Translations under genes and position numbers: made by a program | The notes under the pieces: generated by a model | The model's input: only the letters and a program-made list of their open reading frames with translations | What the model was told of the DNA's origin: nothing | Database searches by the model: none | Shown here: piece by piece, positions 37,111-45,512 of the stretch | How positions within the stretch are numbered: position 1 is the first letter of the stretch | How the letters are laid out: each line of letters begins with the position of its first letter | Assembly: GCA_902791475.1 (NCBI GenBank) | Contig: CADAWC010000010.1 | Location: 1-64,000 of the forward strand | DNA: 64,000 nucleotides | From: Fibrobacter succinogenes | GTDB lineage: Bacteria > Fibrobacterota > Fibrobacteria > Fibrobacterales > Fibrobacteraceae | Reading direction: 5' to 3'

Positions 37111-37142
37111 TAGTAGGCGGTAGGAAGTAGACAGTAGGAAGT
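37111..37142. repeat. GTAGGAAGTAGACAG array after the receptor gene
   Basis: TAGTAGGCGGTAGGAAGTAG then ACAGTAGGAAGT. It begins 2 bases after the receptor's TAA stop. Confidence 0.75.
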
Positions 37143-37150
37143 TGCGCTAG

Positions 37151-37185
37151 TTGTCATTGCGAGGATCGAAGTGACGAAGCAATCT
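37151..37185. repeat. GTCATTGCGAGG repeat that carries the start of the VanX-like gene
   Basis: TTGTCATTGCGAGGATCG then AAGTGACGAAGCAATCT. It resembles the GTCATTGCGAG...GAAGCAATC repeat found in many bacterial genomes. The GTG start codon and the first five codons of the next gene lie inside it, and its GAGGA serves as ribosome-binding site. Confidence 0.75.
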
Positions 37186-37899
37186 ATTATTTTAGCAATT
37201 GCGTTTTTCGCGGTTTCCTCGTTTGCGCATGTAACGGATAGCTTGTTTGTGCCGCCGAAGCCCGCGAAACCTTTGCGTTATTGCTCTTCGGCAAAGCAAT
37301 GGGTGGATTACGCAAGCCACGATTCTAATTTGGTCGAAATTACGTATATGCGTGGGCTGCGCATGGATTTGCGCTATGCTACGTTTAACAACGTGACCGG
37401 TCACGACATGTATTGCGGTATCCAGCGTGCATTTATCCATAAGGATGGCTTGCCAAAGCTGAAACGAGCGCTTTCGATTATAGCTAAAGAATTGCCGGGA
37501 TATACGCTTGTAATCTTTGATGCGGCTCGTCCGATGTATGCGCAGTCGGTTCTGAAACAATCTGTGGCGGGAACGCCTTACAGCCATTTCGTTTCGTCGG
37601 GCAAGACGGGCGGGCTCCACAATTACGGGCTTGCGCTTGATTTGGGAATTGCCGATAGCACTGGCAATTTGCTCGATATGGGAGCCGACTTTGATTCGTT
37701 TGAACGTTGTGCGGGTGTAGTGGGCGAGGCTGATGCTTTAAAGTCCGGGCGCCTAACTCAACTGCAAATCGATAACCGCAACTTGCTCCGCAATATCATG
37801 AAGCGTGCGGGGTGGGTGATGCTCCCTAGCGAATGGTGGCATTTTAATGCGTTTACGCGCTCCTATACCAAGGAACACTATCCGCTGTTCCCGATGTAA
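37171..37899 (+). CDS. D-Ala-D-Ala dipeptidase, VanX/M15D-like, exported
   Basis: 242 residues. The signal peptide TKQSIILAIAFFAVSSFA is followed by VanX-family blocks: YMRGLRMDLRYATFNNVTG, LVIFDAARPMYAQ (substrate Arg), zinc motif GLHNYGLALDLG and catalytic EWWHF. It hydrolyses D-Ala-D-Ala-type dipeptides or trims peptidoglycan stems in the periplasm. The zinc His motif reads G-L-H-x3-G-x3-D where VanX has S-x-H-x3-G-x-A-x-D, close enough to bind zinc. The start GTG (37171) lies in a dispersed repeat. Conventional vancomycin resistance genes are absent, so a housekeeping role is likely. Confidence 0.85.
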   Translation: MTKQSIILAIAFFAVSSFAHVTDSLFVPPKPAKPLRYCSSAKQWVDYASHDSNLVEITYMRGLRMDLRYATFNNVTGHDMYCGIQRAFIHKDGLPKLKRALSIIAKELPGYTLVIFDAARPMYAQSVLKQSVAGTPYSHFVSSGKTGGLHNYGLALDLGIADSTGNLLDMGADFDSFERCAGVVGEADALKSGRLTQLQIDNRNLLRNIMKRAGWVMLPSEWWHFNAFTRSYTKEHYPLFPM

Positions 37900-37950
37900 G
37901 TTAAGTGCTCTAAGTTACGAGTTTCTAGAAAATTTTATGTCAAGATTTTC

Positions 37951-37980
37951 TAATGACCAATGACTACTAACTAGTAACTA
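37951..37980. repeat. AATGACCAATGACTACTAAC repeat between convergent genes
   Basis: TAATGACCAATGACTACTAA then CTAGTAACTA. Same word family as 56147-56180 and 57831-57864. It lies 12 bases after the sua5 stop (minus strand). Confidence 0.65.
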
Positions 37981-37991
37981 TAATCTCGTAT

Positions 37992-38954
37992 TTACGGCAA
38001 TGTCTTGATGCTGGCGCGCTTGAGGCGGTCGTTCAGGGCGATGCCGATTCCCTTGTTGGGTATAGGGTCTACGAGAATCAGGTCGTATTCGGATTTGTCA
38101 AGGTCGTGCATGAAAGCGTAAAGCTTGGAAGTTGCTTCGACCATGTCGCCTGTAGCTGACAAGTTTACTGTAGCAGGAATTGGGCCTGCTTGTGAGCCAA
38201 ACGCAATGCGGACGGTATGCTCTGGGAGCGTGTAGCCGGCCGGGACTTCGCCGTAGTAAAGCGGGACTTGCGGGCGGTAATGCGTGTCGCATTGGCCGGG
38301 TGCAAGCATTGGCTGGCCCGGCTTGGATGTAGATTCCTTGATTTTCACTTCACCGAGAATGGCCTTGAACATCTCTGGCGTGATGGCGCCTGGACGCATC
38401 ACGGTCGGTTCACCGACGAGCGAGATAATCGAACTTTCGACGCCAACGGAGCAGGGGCCACCATCGACAATGCCTGCGATGCGGTCAGCGAGCTGGGCTG
38501 CAACGTGTTCAGCGGTCGTGGGGCTCACGTGCTTAAAGAGGTTTGCGCTCGGGGCGGCAAGCGGGAGTCCGGATTCCCTGATAATAGCCTGTGCAATCGG
38601 ATGGCTCGGGAAGCGCACCGCGACAGAGGGGAGAGCGCTTGTACAAAGGTCGGGGATGCAATCCTTCTTGGGGAGGATAATCGTCATCGGGCCCGGCCAA
38701 TAAGCTTCGGCGAGCTTGTAGGCGCTATCGGGAATGTCCTTGGCGATGTCGGTGAGCTGTGCAATGTCTGCAATATGGACAATCAGCGGGTCGAACGTCG
38801 GGCGTTCTTTAGCTGCGAAAATCTTGGCGAGAGCTTTGGGCTCGAAAGCGTTACCGGCGAGCCCGTAAACCGTTTCTGTCGGGATGGCGACGACTTCGCC
38901 TTCCTTGAGGAGGCGGGCTGCTTCGCTGACACTTGTCCATGGCGGGAATTTCAT
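37992..38954 (-). CDS. L-threonylcarbamoyladenylate synthase (Sua5/TsaC type)
   Basis: 320 residues from MKFPPWTSV, start at 38952-38954. It forms threonylcarbamoyl-AMP for tRNA t6A37. The YrdC domain has EVVAIPTETVYGLAGNAF, FDPLIVHI, AYWPGPMTIILPKK, VAVRFPSHPIA, LPLAAPSANLF and GPCSVGVESSII. The C-terminal Sua5 domain follows (PGQCDTHYRPQVPLY ... NKGIGIALNDRLKRAS). The long two-domain form is Sua5 rather than short TsaC. An upstream in-frame start would run into a palindromic repeat and is not used here. TATTTT is 7 bases before the ATG; no Shine-Dalgarno sequence. Confidence 0.92.
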   Translation of the reverse strand: MKFPPWTSVSEAARLLKEGEVVAIPTETVYGLAGNAFEPKALAKIFAAKERPTFDPLIVHIADIAQLTDIAKDIPDSAYKLAEAYWPGPMTIILPKKDCIPDLCTSALPSVAVRFPSHPIAQAIIRESGLPLAAPSANLFKHVSPTTAEHVAAQLADRIAGIVDGGPCSVGVESSIISLVGEPTVMRPGAITPEMFKAILGEVKIKESTSKPGQPMLAPGQCDTHYRPQVPLYYGEVPAGYTLPEHTVRIAFGSQAGPIPATVNLSATGDMVEATSKLYAFMHDLDKSEYDLILVDPIPNKGIGIALNDRLKRASIKTLP

Positions 38955-38993
38955 GAAATAAAAAATAGAAAATGCAGAAGGATTTAGTCTATT

Positions 38994-39071
38994 TGTCATT
39001 CCCGGCTTGACCGGGAATCTCCATTCTCTAGCGTATAAAAAGGAGATGCCCGCTCGGAGGCGGGCATGACA
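38994..39071. repeat. Pair of oppositely oriented palindromic elements
   Basis: The first is TGTCATTCCCGG - CTTGA - CCGGGAATCTCC (38994-39023). The second, in opposite orientation, is GGAGATGCCCGC - TCGGAG - GCGGGCATGACA (39042-39071). Eighteen bases separate them. On the minus strand the second is followed by TTTTT and could terminate the DUF349 gene. Confidence 0.8.
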
Positions 39072-39099
39072 ACTTTGATTGTCGTAACGACTATTTTAA

Positions 39100-42009
39100 T
39101 TATGCTTCAGTTGTTGCTGCCGGAGCTTCTTCCTTCTTTTCGTCCTTGCGGCCGAAGGCGAACACCTGGTCGCAAGCAGAATTGAAGCGCTTCCAGATCT
39201 TTTCGGAGTGTTCACGAGGAACGGCACCGACTTCCTTCCACAAGCGGCGGAAATGCTTGACCTTGTTCATCGAGGCAACGACCGTCTGATCGTTCAAGTC
39301 GGTGAGCAAGTCTTCGGCCTGTTCGCAGAGGAGAATCTTCTTCTGGAGGTTGTTCTGGCGAGCCTGTTCCTGAATGTCGAGCTGGTCGCGGCGGCGGGTG
39401 AAGAAGTCATCGCAGACATCGCGGAATGCCTTGCTGAGTTCATCGTCGTCGTTACCGCAAGAACCGAGCGTGACCCATTCCTTCTGAATGTCGCGAACGG
39501 CATCGGCGAGCTGGTTGGAGCCTGCGCTTTCGGCAAACTGGCGGACCTTTTCGATCATTTCCTGCTTTTTCTTCTTGATGTCTGCAATCTTGGCCTGGAG
39601 TTCCGGGTCAGATTCAGCCATCTTGGCGACAATCTTATTGACGATTGCGTTGAAGCGTTCGTTGATGGATTCTACAGCGTCCTTCGGGACCATGCCAATC
39701 GTCTTCCATTCAGCATCGATGGCCTTGTAAGCTTCGATGACTTCTGGAGTGATGTTGGCGATGTCGAGAGCTTCGAGCTTTTCGCAGAGGGCCTGCTTCT
39801 GTTCGAGGTTCTTCTGCTTGGCGGCGTCCATTTCTTCAAAGTGGCTGCGCTTCTTTTCAAAGAAGGAATCGCAAGCGGTGCGGAAGCGTGTCCAAATTTC
39901 GTCGGACTTGCTCTTCGGCACTGGGCCTGTTGCCTTCCATGCGTCCTGCAACTGCTTGAGCTTGGTGGAGGTGGCGTTCCAGTCTGTCGAATCCTTGATG
40001 GCTTCGGCTTCCATGCAGAGAGCGACCTTCTTTTCGTAGTTGGCTTCGCGGCTTTCGTCTTCGCGCTTCACATTTTCTTTGTGCTGGGCATAGAAGGCGT
40101 TTACGGCGTCCTTGAAACGCTTGTTGAGGGCTGCAAAAGCTTCCTTCGGGACCATGCCAATGTTCTTCCAGTTTTCCTGGATTTCCTGCACGGCCTTGAA
40201 CTTGTCCTTCCAGAAAATTTCAGCGTTAGCAACGAGGTCTTCGACCTTCTGGCAGAGGGCTTCCTTGTCGACGAGGTTCTTTTGGCGTTCGGCGTTCTGT
40301 TCTTCGATGAACGGTGCGCAGTTTTCCTTGACCTTGTCTACGAGAGCCTGGAAGCGGTCGCGGTAGTCTTGGAACTTGGCTGCAGAAATCGGGCCGATTT
40401 CACGCCATTTGCCGCAGAGTTCGCGGAACTTGGCAAGCACAGCCTGGCTCGGAGTTTCCTTGGAGAGCGCGTCCATTTCTTCGATGATGGTGTCACGGTC
40501 CTTTTCGTTGTGCCAGTTTTCCCACTGCTGCATTTCCTGGAAACGGGAGGTGGCAATCTTGTATTCCTGCCAGAGATCGTGGTACTTGAACTTGTTCTCG
40601 CCGACGATTTCCTTCCATTCCTGATAAGTGTCGCGGAGAATTTTGTGGATTTCGCGGAATTCCTGGTTCTCGTCGATGTTCTGGATGCGTTCGATGAGAC
40701 CGCGGAGCTTCTTGGAATTTTCTTCGATGACCTTCTGGGTCTTTTCGTTGAATGCGCTGATGAGTTCGCTCAGCTTGGTGCGGAGAGCGTTATAAGCCTG
40801 GAGAATCGGGTCATCGCCTTCGAGGAGCGAAAGCTTTTCCCATTCGCGGACGATGGCATGCAAGTGCTTGCCCGTGTTTTCATCGATTTCCGTTTCAGAA
40901 AGTGCCTGGAGACGTTCGAGAAGGCTCTTGCGGATGGCAATTTCTTCTTCGCTTGCGTTTTCAGATTCTGCGGACGGAATTTCAATCTTTTTTGCTTCTT
41001 GAGACTTGAAGTAGGCGTTGTTGAAGCGCTTGATCAAGGCTGCATCCATGACGGACTTGCCTTCGTTCCATTCCTGGATGATGGCGCTTACGCGGTCAGC
41101 GTTTTCTTCGGTCGTGCCTGCTTCGATGAGTCCTTCGAGTTCCGTGAGCGATTCCGTGAGGCGCGCAATCTTTGCCTGCTTTTCAGCTTCGGCGTTTTCT
41201 GCAGCCTTCTTTGCGGCGTTCGCTTCGTCGTAGAACTTGTTGAAGCTTTCGTAAATTTCATTGAGCGTTGCGGCTGATTCGCCCATGCCGAGAGCATTTG
41301 CTTCGTTCATCAAATCGTCGAACTGTGGCTTGGTGGCAATAGCGTCCTTTTGGGCGGCGAGGAAGTGAGCCTGCTTGATGAGGGCTTCACGCTTGCTCTG
41401 CAAGAGTTCGGCTGCCTTTCTGCCATTGTCTTCGGCTTCTTTCTTTGCACGAACTTTATCCGAAATCTTCTTGCGGACGGACGTGTGCTTGGAGCTCTTG
41501 ATGAGGTCGGCTTGCAACGATTCAGATGTTACACGGTCTGCGGCTTGCAGTGCGATTTCTTCGCTAGAATCGCGGGTTGCGATCTGGGCGAGCAGGGACT
41601 GCTTGCTGCACTGCTTGACAAGTTCTCTCTTTAGATTTACGTTGTCTGTTGCCTTGAGGACATCTTCAGTATAGCGCGTGTCCTTGATGGCTTCGATGTA
41701 ACCGAGGACTTCGCTATTCAGAGCTGATTCATTAAAGTTTTTCAGCTTTTTGACGATTTCTTCGAAAGCTCTCGATTCTGCCAAACGGCGTACGCCGGCA
41801 TCGCTGTCTTTTGTCGAAATATCCTGAAGTGTCTTAATAATTGCAAGTTTCTTAACTGCAGCCATTCGCACTTCGACATTATCATCAGAAAGGGCCACTC
41901 GTTCGACAATATCTTGACTAGTGAGTTCATCCAAGTCTGCAATTGCTTCAATGCGCTTTGCGGGGTTGGAATTTTGCCATTTCGGTTTAAATGCGTCAAA
42001 AATGCTCAT
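39100..42009 (-). CDS. DUF349 repeat protein
   Basis: 969 residues, acidic and helical throughout. The N-terminal ~150 residues read like HEAT-type repeats (DSDAGVRRLAESRAFEEIVKKL). The rest contains at least six DUF349 units with the pattern W-K-x-I/T-G-x-V/I-P-K-...-R-F-...-F, for example DAWKATGPVPKSKSDEIWTR and NWKNIGMVPKEAFAALNKRF; a final KEEAPAATTEA tail follows. DUF349 proteins of Bacteroidota and Actinobacteria are of uncertain function. GGAG precedes the ATG, so this gene, unlike several neighbours, has a standard ribosome-binding site. Very regular use of C-ending codons suggests good expression. Confidence 0.88.
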   Translation of the reverse strand: MSIFDAFKPKWQNSNPAKRIEAIADLDELTSQDIVERVALSDDNVEVRMAAVKKLAIIKTLQDISTKDSDAGVRRLAESRAFEEIVKKLKNFNESALNSEVLGYIEAIKDTRYTEDVLKATDNVNLKRELVKQCSKQSLLAQIATRDSSEEIALQAADRVTSESLQADLIKSSKHTSVRKKISDKVRAKKEAEDNGRKAAELLQSKREALIKQAHFLAAQKDAIATKPQFDDLMNEANALGMGESAATLNEIYESFNKFYDEANAAKKAAENAEAEKQAKIARLTESLTELEGLIEAGTTEENADRVSAIIQEWNEGKSVMDAALIKRFNNAYFKSQEAKKIEIPSAESENASEEEIAIRKSLLERLQALSETEIDENTGKHLHAIVREWEKLSLLEGDDPILQAYNALRTKLSELISAFNEKTQKVIEENSKKLRGLIERIQNIDENQEFREIHKILRDTYQEWKEIVGENKFKYHDLWQEYKIATSRFQEMQQWENWHNEKDRDTIIEEMDALSKETPSQAVLAKFRELCGKWREIGPISAAKFQDYRDRFQALVDKVKENCAPFIEEQNAERQKNLVDKEALCQKVEDLVANAEIFWKDKFKAVQEIQENWKNIGMVPKEAFAALNKRFKDAVNAFYAQHKENVKREDESREANYEKKVALCMEAEAIKDSTDWNATSTKLKQLQDAWKATGPVPKSKSDEIWTRFRTACDSFFEKKRSHFEEMDAAKQKNLEQKQALCEKLEALDIANITPEVIEAYKAIDAEWKTIGMVPKDAVESINERFNAIVNKIVAKMAESDPELQAKIADIKKKKQEMIEKVRQFAESAGSNQLADAVRDIQKEWVTLGSCGNDDDELSKAFRDVCDDFFTRRRDQLDIQEQARQNNLQKKILLCEQAEDLLTDLNDQTVVASMNKVKHFRRLWKEVGAVPREHSEKIWKRFNSACDQVFAFGRKDEKKEEAPAATTEA

Positions 42010-42139
42010 AATATCTCCAATAGGTAGGCGGGGCTTCCTCAGCTCCGTATAGCATAATCTAACTAAAAAAATATTATAGTCAGGAAAAACAGTGCGAATT
42101 TATGCCCATTTAAGCTTGTAACAATACTATCTTTGCCGC

Positions 42140-44194
42140 GTGGCAAAAAGAATTCCCAAAACGTCTGCTCCGGAGATGGTCAAGGAACGCTGTAATTCGG
42201 CGCTTCTGTCGCGTTTTTGCGAGGTTTATATCCCGTTGTCCCCATCGGTTTTTACTTACGGGGTGCCGGAAGGAGCGGATATTCAGCGGGGGAGTGTCGT
42301 CTGGGTGCAGCTTGCCCGCCGTAAGCCTACGCTTGCCTTGGTGAGCCGTGTCCATAGCGAGAAACCGTCATTTGACGTTCGGTATGCGTGTCCGCATGAG
42401 TCGGGGTATGTGTTTTCTGAACGTTATATGGAATCGCTGGAGTGGGTGTCTAAGTATTATATAAGTTCGCCCATGCGCACTCTGAACGTGTTTTGGCCTG
42501 CTGATTTTGACAAGTTTCTCGATGCCTTACTGGCCGAAAAATCTGAACCTCGGGGCGAGGCTCTATCAAATGGACCCGAAATGGAGGTTTGTTCGGACCT
42601 GCCCCCCTTGACAGGCGAACAAGAGACTGCACTTGCCAGTCTTGTTGAAGATTTGGATAAGGATGGTTTTCGTGGAACGCTCCTGCATGGTGTGACCGGC
42701 AGTGGCAAAACGAGAGTTTATCAGGAATTGGTGCGCGAAGCGCTTAAGCGCAATAAGCGTGTGCTCATTCTCGTGCCAGAAATTGGGCTTACTCCGCAGA
42801 CTGCATCAAGGTTTGAAGATTTCTTGAAGGTTCCTGTAGTTGTGTTGCATTCAGCGCTCTCGGCTCCGCAAAAACGTGCGGGTTATTTGGCTGTGCTAGA
42901 TGGCTCTGCAAAAGTGGTGCTTGGAACGCGCAGTGCCATTCTTTCGCCATTTGATTTTGATGTTGTTATTTTGGACGAAGAGCATGATTCTTCGTTTAAA
43001 CAACAGGATCCGGCTCCGCGTTACCATACGCGTGACTTGGCTTTCCACTTGGCGCAAAAGTACGGAGCACTTGTAGTGCTTGGCTCTGCAACGCCTTGCC
43101 TTGAAACATTCCGCAATGCAAAGGCGGGGAACCTCAAACTGTTGACGCTCAAAAATCGAGCGACTGCGGCTCCACTCCCCGAAGTGAAAGTGATTGATAT
43201 GGGCAAGGTGCGCCAGCAAAAAGGCGTGCTCATGTCTCCTGCATTGCGCGAAGCGCTTTCGGATTGCATTGCGGGTGGTGACCAGGCGATTATCCTCATG
43301 AATCGTCGCGGTTACTCTAAGATTAGAGTTTGTTCTGAATGCGGTGAAACGCTTTACTGCAAACATTGCCATATCCCGCTCGTGTATCATAAACAGTATA
43401 ATGCGCTGATGTGCCATTACTGTGCTGCGCTTTATCCGGTGGATACGCCGTGCCCGACATGCGGTGCCGAAACGTATGAATTTGTCGGAGGCGCGATTGA
43501 AAAGCTCGAAGAAGAAATTCACGAATGGGTGGCCGATGCGAAAGTAATCCGCATGGATCGCGATACAACGCAGAACGTGGGCGCTGTTGAAAAAATCTTG
43601 ACATCGTTCAGGAATCGGGAATACAACATTTTGCTTGGAACGCAGATGGTCGCGAAAGGTCACGATTTCCCGGGCGTAAAGCTTGTGGGAATTGTCGGTG
43701 CTGATTCGGGACTTGGCATTCCTGATTTTCGTTCAACGGAACGCTTGTATCAGCTATTGAGTCAAACGGCGGGACGTGCGGGGCGCGCAGGTAGCGGTGG
43801 CCGCGTGTTTATCCAGACGCTTAATCCGACAGAACCGGTGATGCAGTATGCCATTCGCCATGATTTTGATGGTTTTGCCGAGACGGAATCTTCGAACCGC
43901 CAGATGGCTTTTTATCCGCCGTTTTGCAAGCTCGTTGAAATCAGTTGCGGCTCACGCGATGAAAACTTGCTTCGCGATACGGTAAACCGCCTTGAAAGTA
44001 TTTTGCGCAAAGAATCTTCGATGACGGTGCTTGGACCTGTCGATGCGTTTGTTCCTAAGGTGCAAAATGTGTTCTGGGTGAAACTCTATATTAAAACGCA
44101 AAACCTTGCGGCAGTGCGCAAGGTGCTTGCTCCCATTTTGAATGCGCCTAAGGCTTGGGTGTCGGGTGTCGAAATCAAGGTCGAGCTGGAATAA
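42140..44194 (+). CDS. priA: Primosomal protein N' (replication restart helicase PriA)
   Basis: 684 residues. The N-terminal fork-binding domain includes VFTYGVPEGADIQRGSVVWVQL. Helicase motifs: I HGVTGSGKTRVYQEL, Ia LVPEIGLTPQ, II VVILDEEHDSSFKQQ, III VLGSATPCLET, and AGRAGRAGSGGRV for VI. The zinc-binding insert has eight Cys (CSECGETLYCKHC, CHYCAALYPVDTPCPTC). It reloads the replicative helicase at stalled forks. The GTG start (42140) lies 6 bases after TATCTT (42128-42133) without a Shine-Dalgarno sequence; an ATG start 12 codons later is the alternative. Confidence 0.95.
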   Translation: MAKRIPKTSAPEMVKERCNSALLSRFCEVYIPLSPSVFTYGVPEGADIQRGSVVWVQLARRKPTLALVSRVHSEKPSFDVRYACPHESGYVFSERYMESLEWVSKYYISSPMRTLNVFWPADFDKFLDALLAEKSEPRGEALSNGPEMEVCSDLPPLTGEQETALASLVEDLDKDGFRGTLLHGVTGSGKTRVYQELVREALKRNKRVLILVPEIGLTPQTASRFEDFLKVPVVVLHSALSAPQKRAGYLAVLDGSAKVVLGTRSAILSPFDFDVVILDEEHDSSFKQQDPAPRYHTRDLAFHLAQKYGALVVLGSATPCLETFRNAKAGNLKLLTLKNRATAAPLPEVKVIDMGKVRQQKGVLMSPALREALSDCIAGGDQAIILMNRRGYSKIRVCSECGETLYCKHCHIPLVYHKQYNALMCHYCAALYPVDTPCPTCGAETYEFVGGAIEKLEEEIHEWVADAKVIRMDRDTTQNVGAVEKILTSFRNREYNILLGTQMVAKGHDFPGVKLVGIVGADSGLGIPDFRSTERLYQLLSQTAGRAGRAGSGGRVFIQTLNPTEPVMQYAIRHDFDGFAETESSNRQMAFYPPFCKLVEISCGSRDENLLRDTVNRLESILRKESSMTVLGPVDAFVPKVQNVFWVKLYIKTQNLAAVRKVLAPILNAPKAWVSGVEIKVELE

Positions 44195-44257
44195 AATTTT
44201 TTAATAAATAGTACTTTGTTATAGAAAAAATCAATACCTCAAAATAACAAATAAGTA

Positions 44258-44287
44258 TTGGACAATTACTTGTGGGTCTTCTATATT
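44258..44287 (+). promoter_or_regulatory. Promoter of the vitamin-salvage operon
   Basis: TTGGAC (44258-44263), 18 bases, TATATT (44282-44287), followed by TGGCG. The transcript would have a short leader with AGGAGG before the permease ATG. I found no TPP riboswitch here. Confidence 0.55.
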
Positions 44288-44314
44288 TGGCGTCGAAAAA
44301 TATAGGAGGTTTCC

Positions 44315-45508
44315 ATGCCTAAAAATACGAATTTCTTGACAAGCCTTTTTACCAATGGCGTTATTTGGTTTGGTGTTGCCATTTCGGTTTCTGAAATTGA
44401 GGCGGGTATTGAAATTGGCGCTGCTTCCGATTGGAATTCAATATGGGCTCCGTTGATTTTGGGGCATGTGCTTGGTGGCATTTTGCTTTTTCTTGTCGGT
44501 TATATTGGTGCGAATGTGCGCTTGAATGCCATGGAGACAACTTCGCTTGTTTTTGGCAAGTACGGCTCTAAGTTTTTTGCGGCACTGAATGTGTTTCAGT
44601 TGGTGGCGTGGGTCGCTGTGCTAAACTCTCAGGGTGCTTCTGTTTTGGCGGGGCTGCATTTGCCGATTTCGTTCCCGCTGACTTGTGTTTTGCTTGCTGT
44701 GCTTATTGCTCTGTGGGTCTTTATTGGCCTTCGCCGTTTTGCAAAAGTGACTACGGTTGTGATGGCTGTGCTGACAGTTCTTCTTGTTGTATTGACTGTT
44801 AAGTTGTTTGGTGTCGATGCTGGCTCTGCTGTGACGGCGGCGCATACTTTTACGTTCTGGAATATTTTCGAAATTTCTATTGCGATGCCGCTTTCCTGGT
44901 TGCCTGTGATTTCGGACTACACCAAGGATGTGGAAAAGCCGGTGCATGCAACGGCAGTGTCTGCGGTGGCGTATTCGGTGGCGAGTTTCTGGATGTACTT
45001 TATCGGTGTCCAGATTGCTGCTGCCGGTGTTGAAAATGATATTGCTCGCGCTATTGCTGTTGCGGGCCTTGGCGTTCCGGGAATAATCATTGTTGTGCTT
45101 TCGACTGTGACCACGAACTTCTTGGCCGCGAACTCTGCTGGCGAATCTTCGAAGGCTATTTACTCCCGTTTGAATCCGAAAATAGTCGGAGTCGCTGTGA
45201 GTGGTTTCAGTGCCGTGCTTGCAATTTCTGGAATTATGAACCATTACATCGATTTTTTGTACCTAATCGCCTCTGTTTTTGCGCCGATGGCAGCCGTACT
45301 ACTCGTATCTTTCTATTTTGCGAATAGTCACGAAAATGGTCGTGGATTCTGGATTTGGAATTTGTTTGCATGGCTCGTTGGCTTTGTCGTGTATCAAGTG
45401 ACGTCGCGCTTGGAATCGGTTTTCCTGGGTCCGACGCTTCTTTCTGTCATTGCCTCTGCGGTGCTTGCTTATGCCCAAATTTTGGTGAAGGTTAAAAAGG
45501 TTCAATAG
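44315..45508 (+). CDS. NCS1-family permease, CytX-like (putative hydroxymethylpyrimidine or B6-vitamer transporter)
   Basis: 397 residues, about 11-12 membrane helices. The first helices, VIWFGVAISVSEIEAGIEIG and LILGHVLGGILLFLVGYIGA, then LNAMETTSLVFGKYG, follow the CytX/CodB pattern of the NCS1 nucleobase transporters; SWLPVISDY and the NFLAANSAGESS segment are also typical. CytX is associated in other bacteria with thiamine-precursor uptake. Here it is followed after 4 bases by a pyridoxamine-kinase-like gene, so the cargo may be a pyridoxine-type or HMP-type ring. AGGAGG lies before the ATG. Confidence 0.82.
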   Translation: MPKNTNFLTSLFTNGVIWFGVAISVSEIEAGIEIGAASDWNSIWAPLILGHVLGGILLFLVGYIGANVRLNAMETTSLVFGKYGSKFFAALNVFQLVAWVAVLNSQGASVLAGLHLPISFPLTCVLLAVLIALWVFIGLRRFAKVTTVVMAVLTVLLVVLTVKLFGVDAGSAVTAAHTFTFWNIFEISIAMPLSWLPVISDYTKDVEKPVHATAVSAVAYSVASFWMYFIGVQIAAAGVENDIARAIAVAGLGVPGIIIVVLSTVTTNFLAANSAGESSKAIYSRLNPKIVGVAVSGFSAVLAISGIMNHYIDFLYLIASVFAPMAAVLLVSFYFANSHENGRGFWIWNLFAWLVGFVVYQVTSRLESVFLGPTLLSVIASAVLAYAQILVKVKKVQ

Positions 45509-45512
45509 TTCT

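Noticed and set aside
37171..37899. Vancomycin resistance determinant
   Set aside because: VanX-like peptidase stands alone with no vanH, vanA or vanRS genes; a cell-wall housekeeping role is more likely.
39208..41277. 689-residue open frame antisense to the DUF349 gene
   Set aside because: Mirror of a repetitive, codon-biased gene; the residues are the low-complexity hydrophobic mix expected from reverse reading of Lys/Glu-rich helices.
44195..44314. TPP riboswitch before the CytX-like gene
   Set aside because: I looked for the CTGAGA and TGAACCTG blocks because cytX genes often have one; neither is present.
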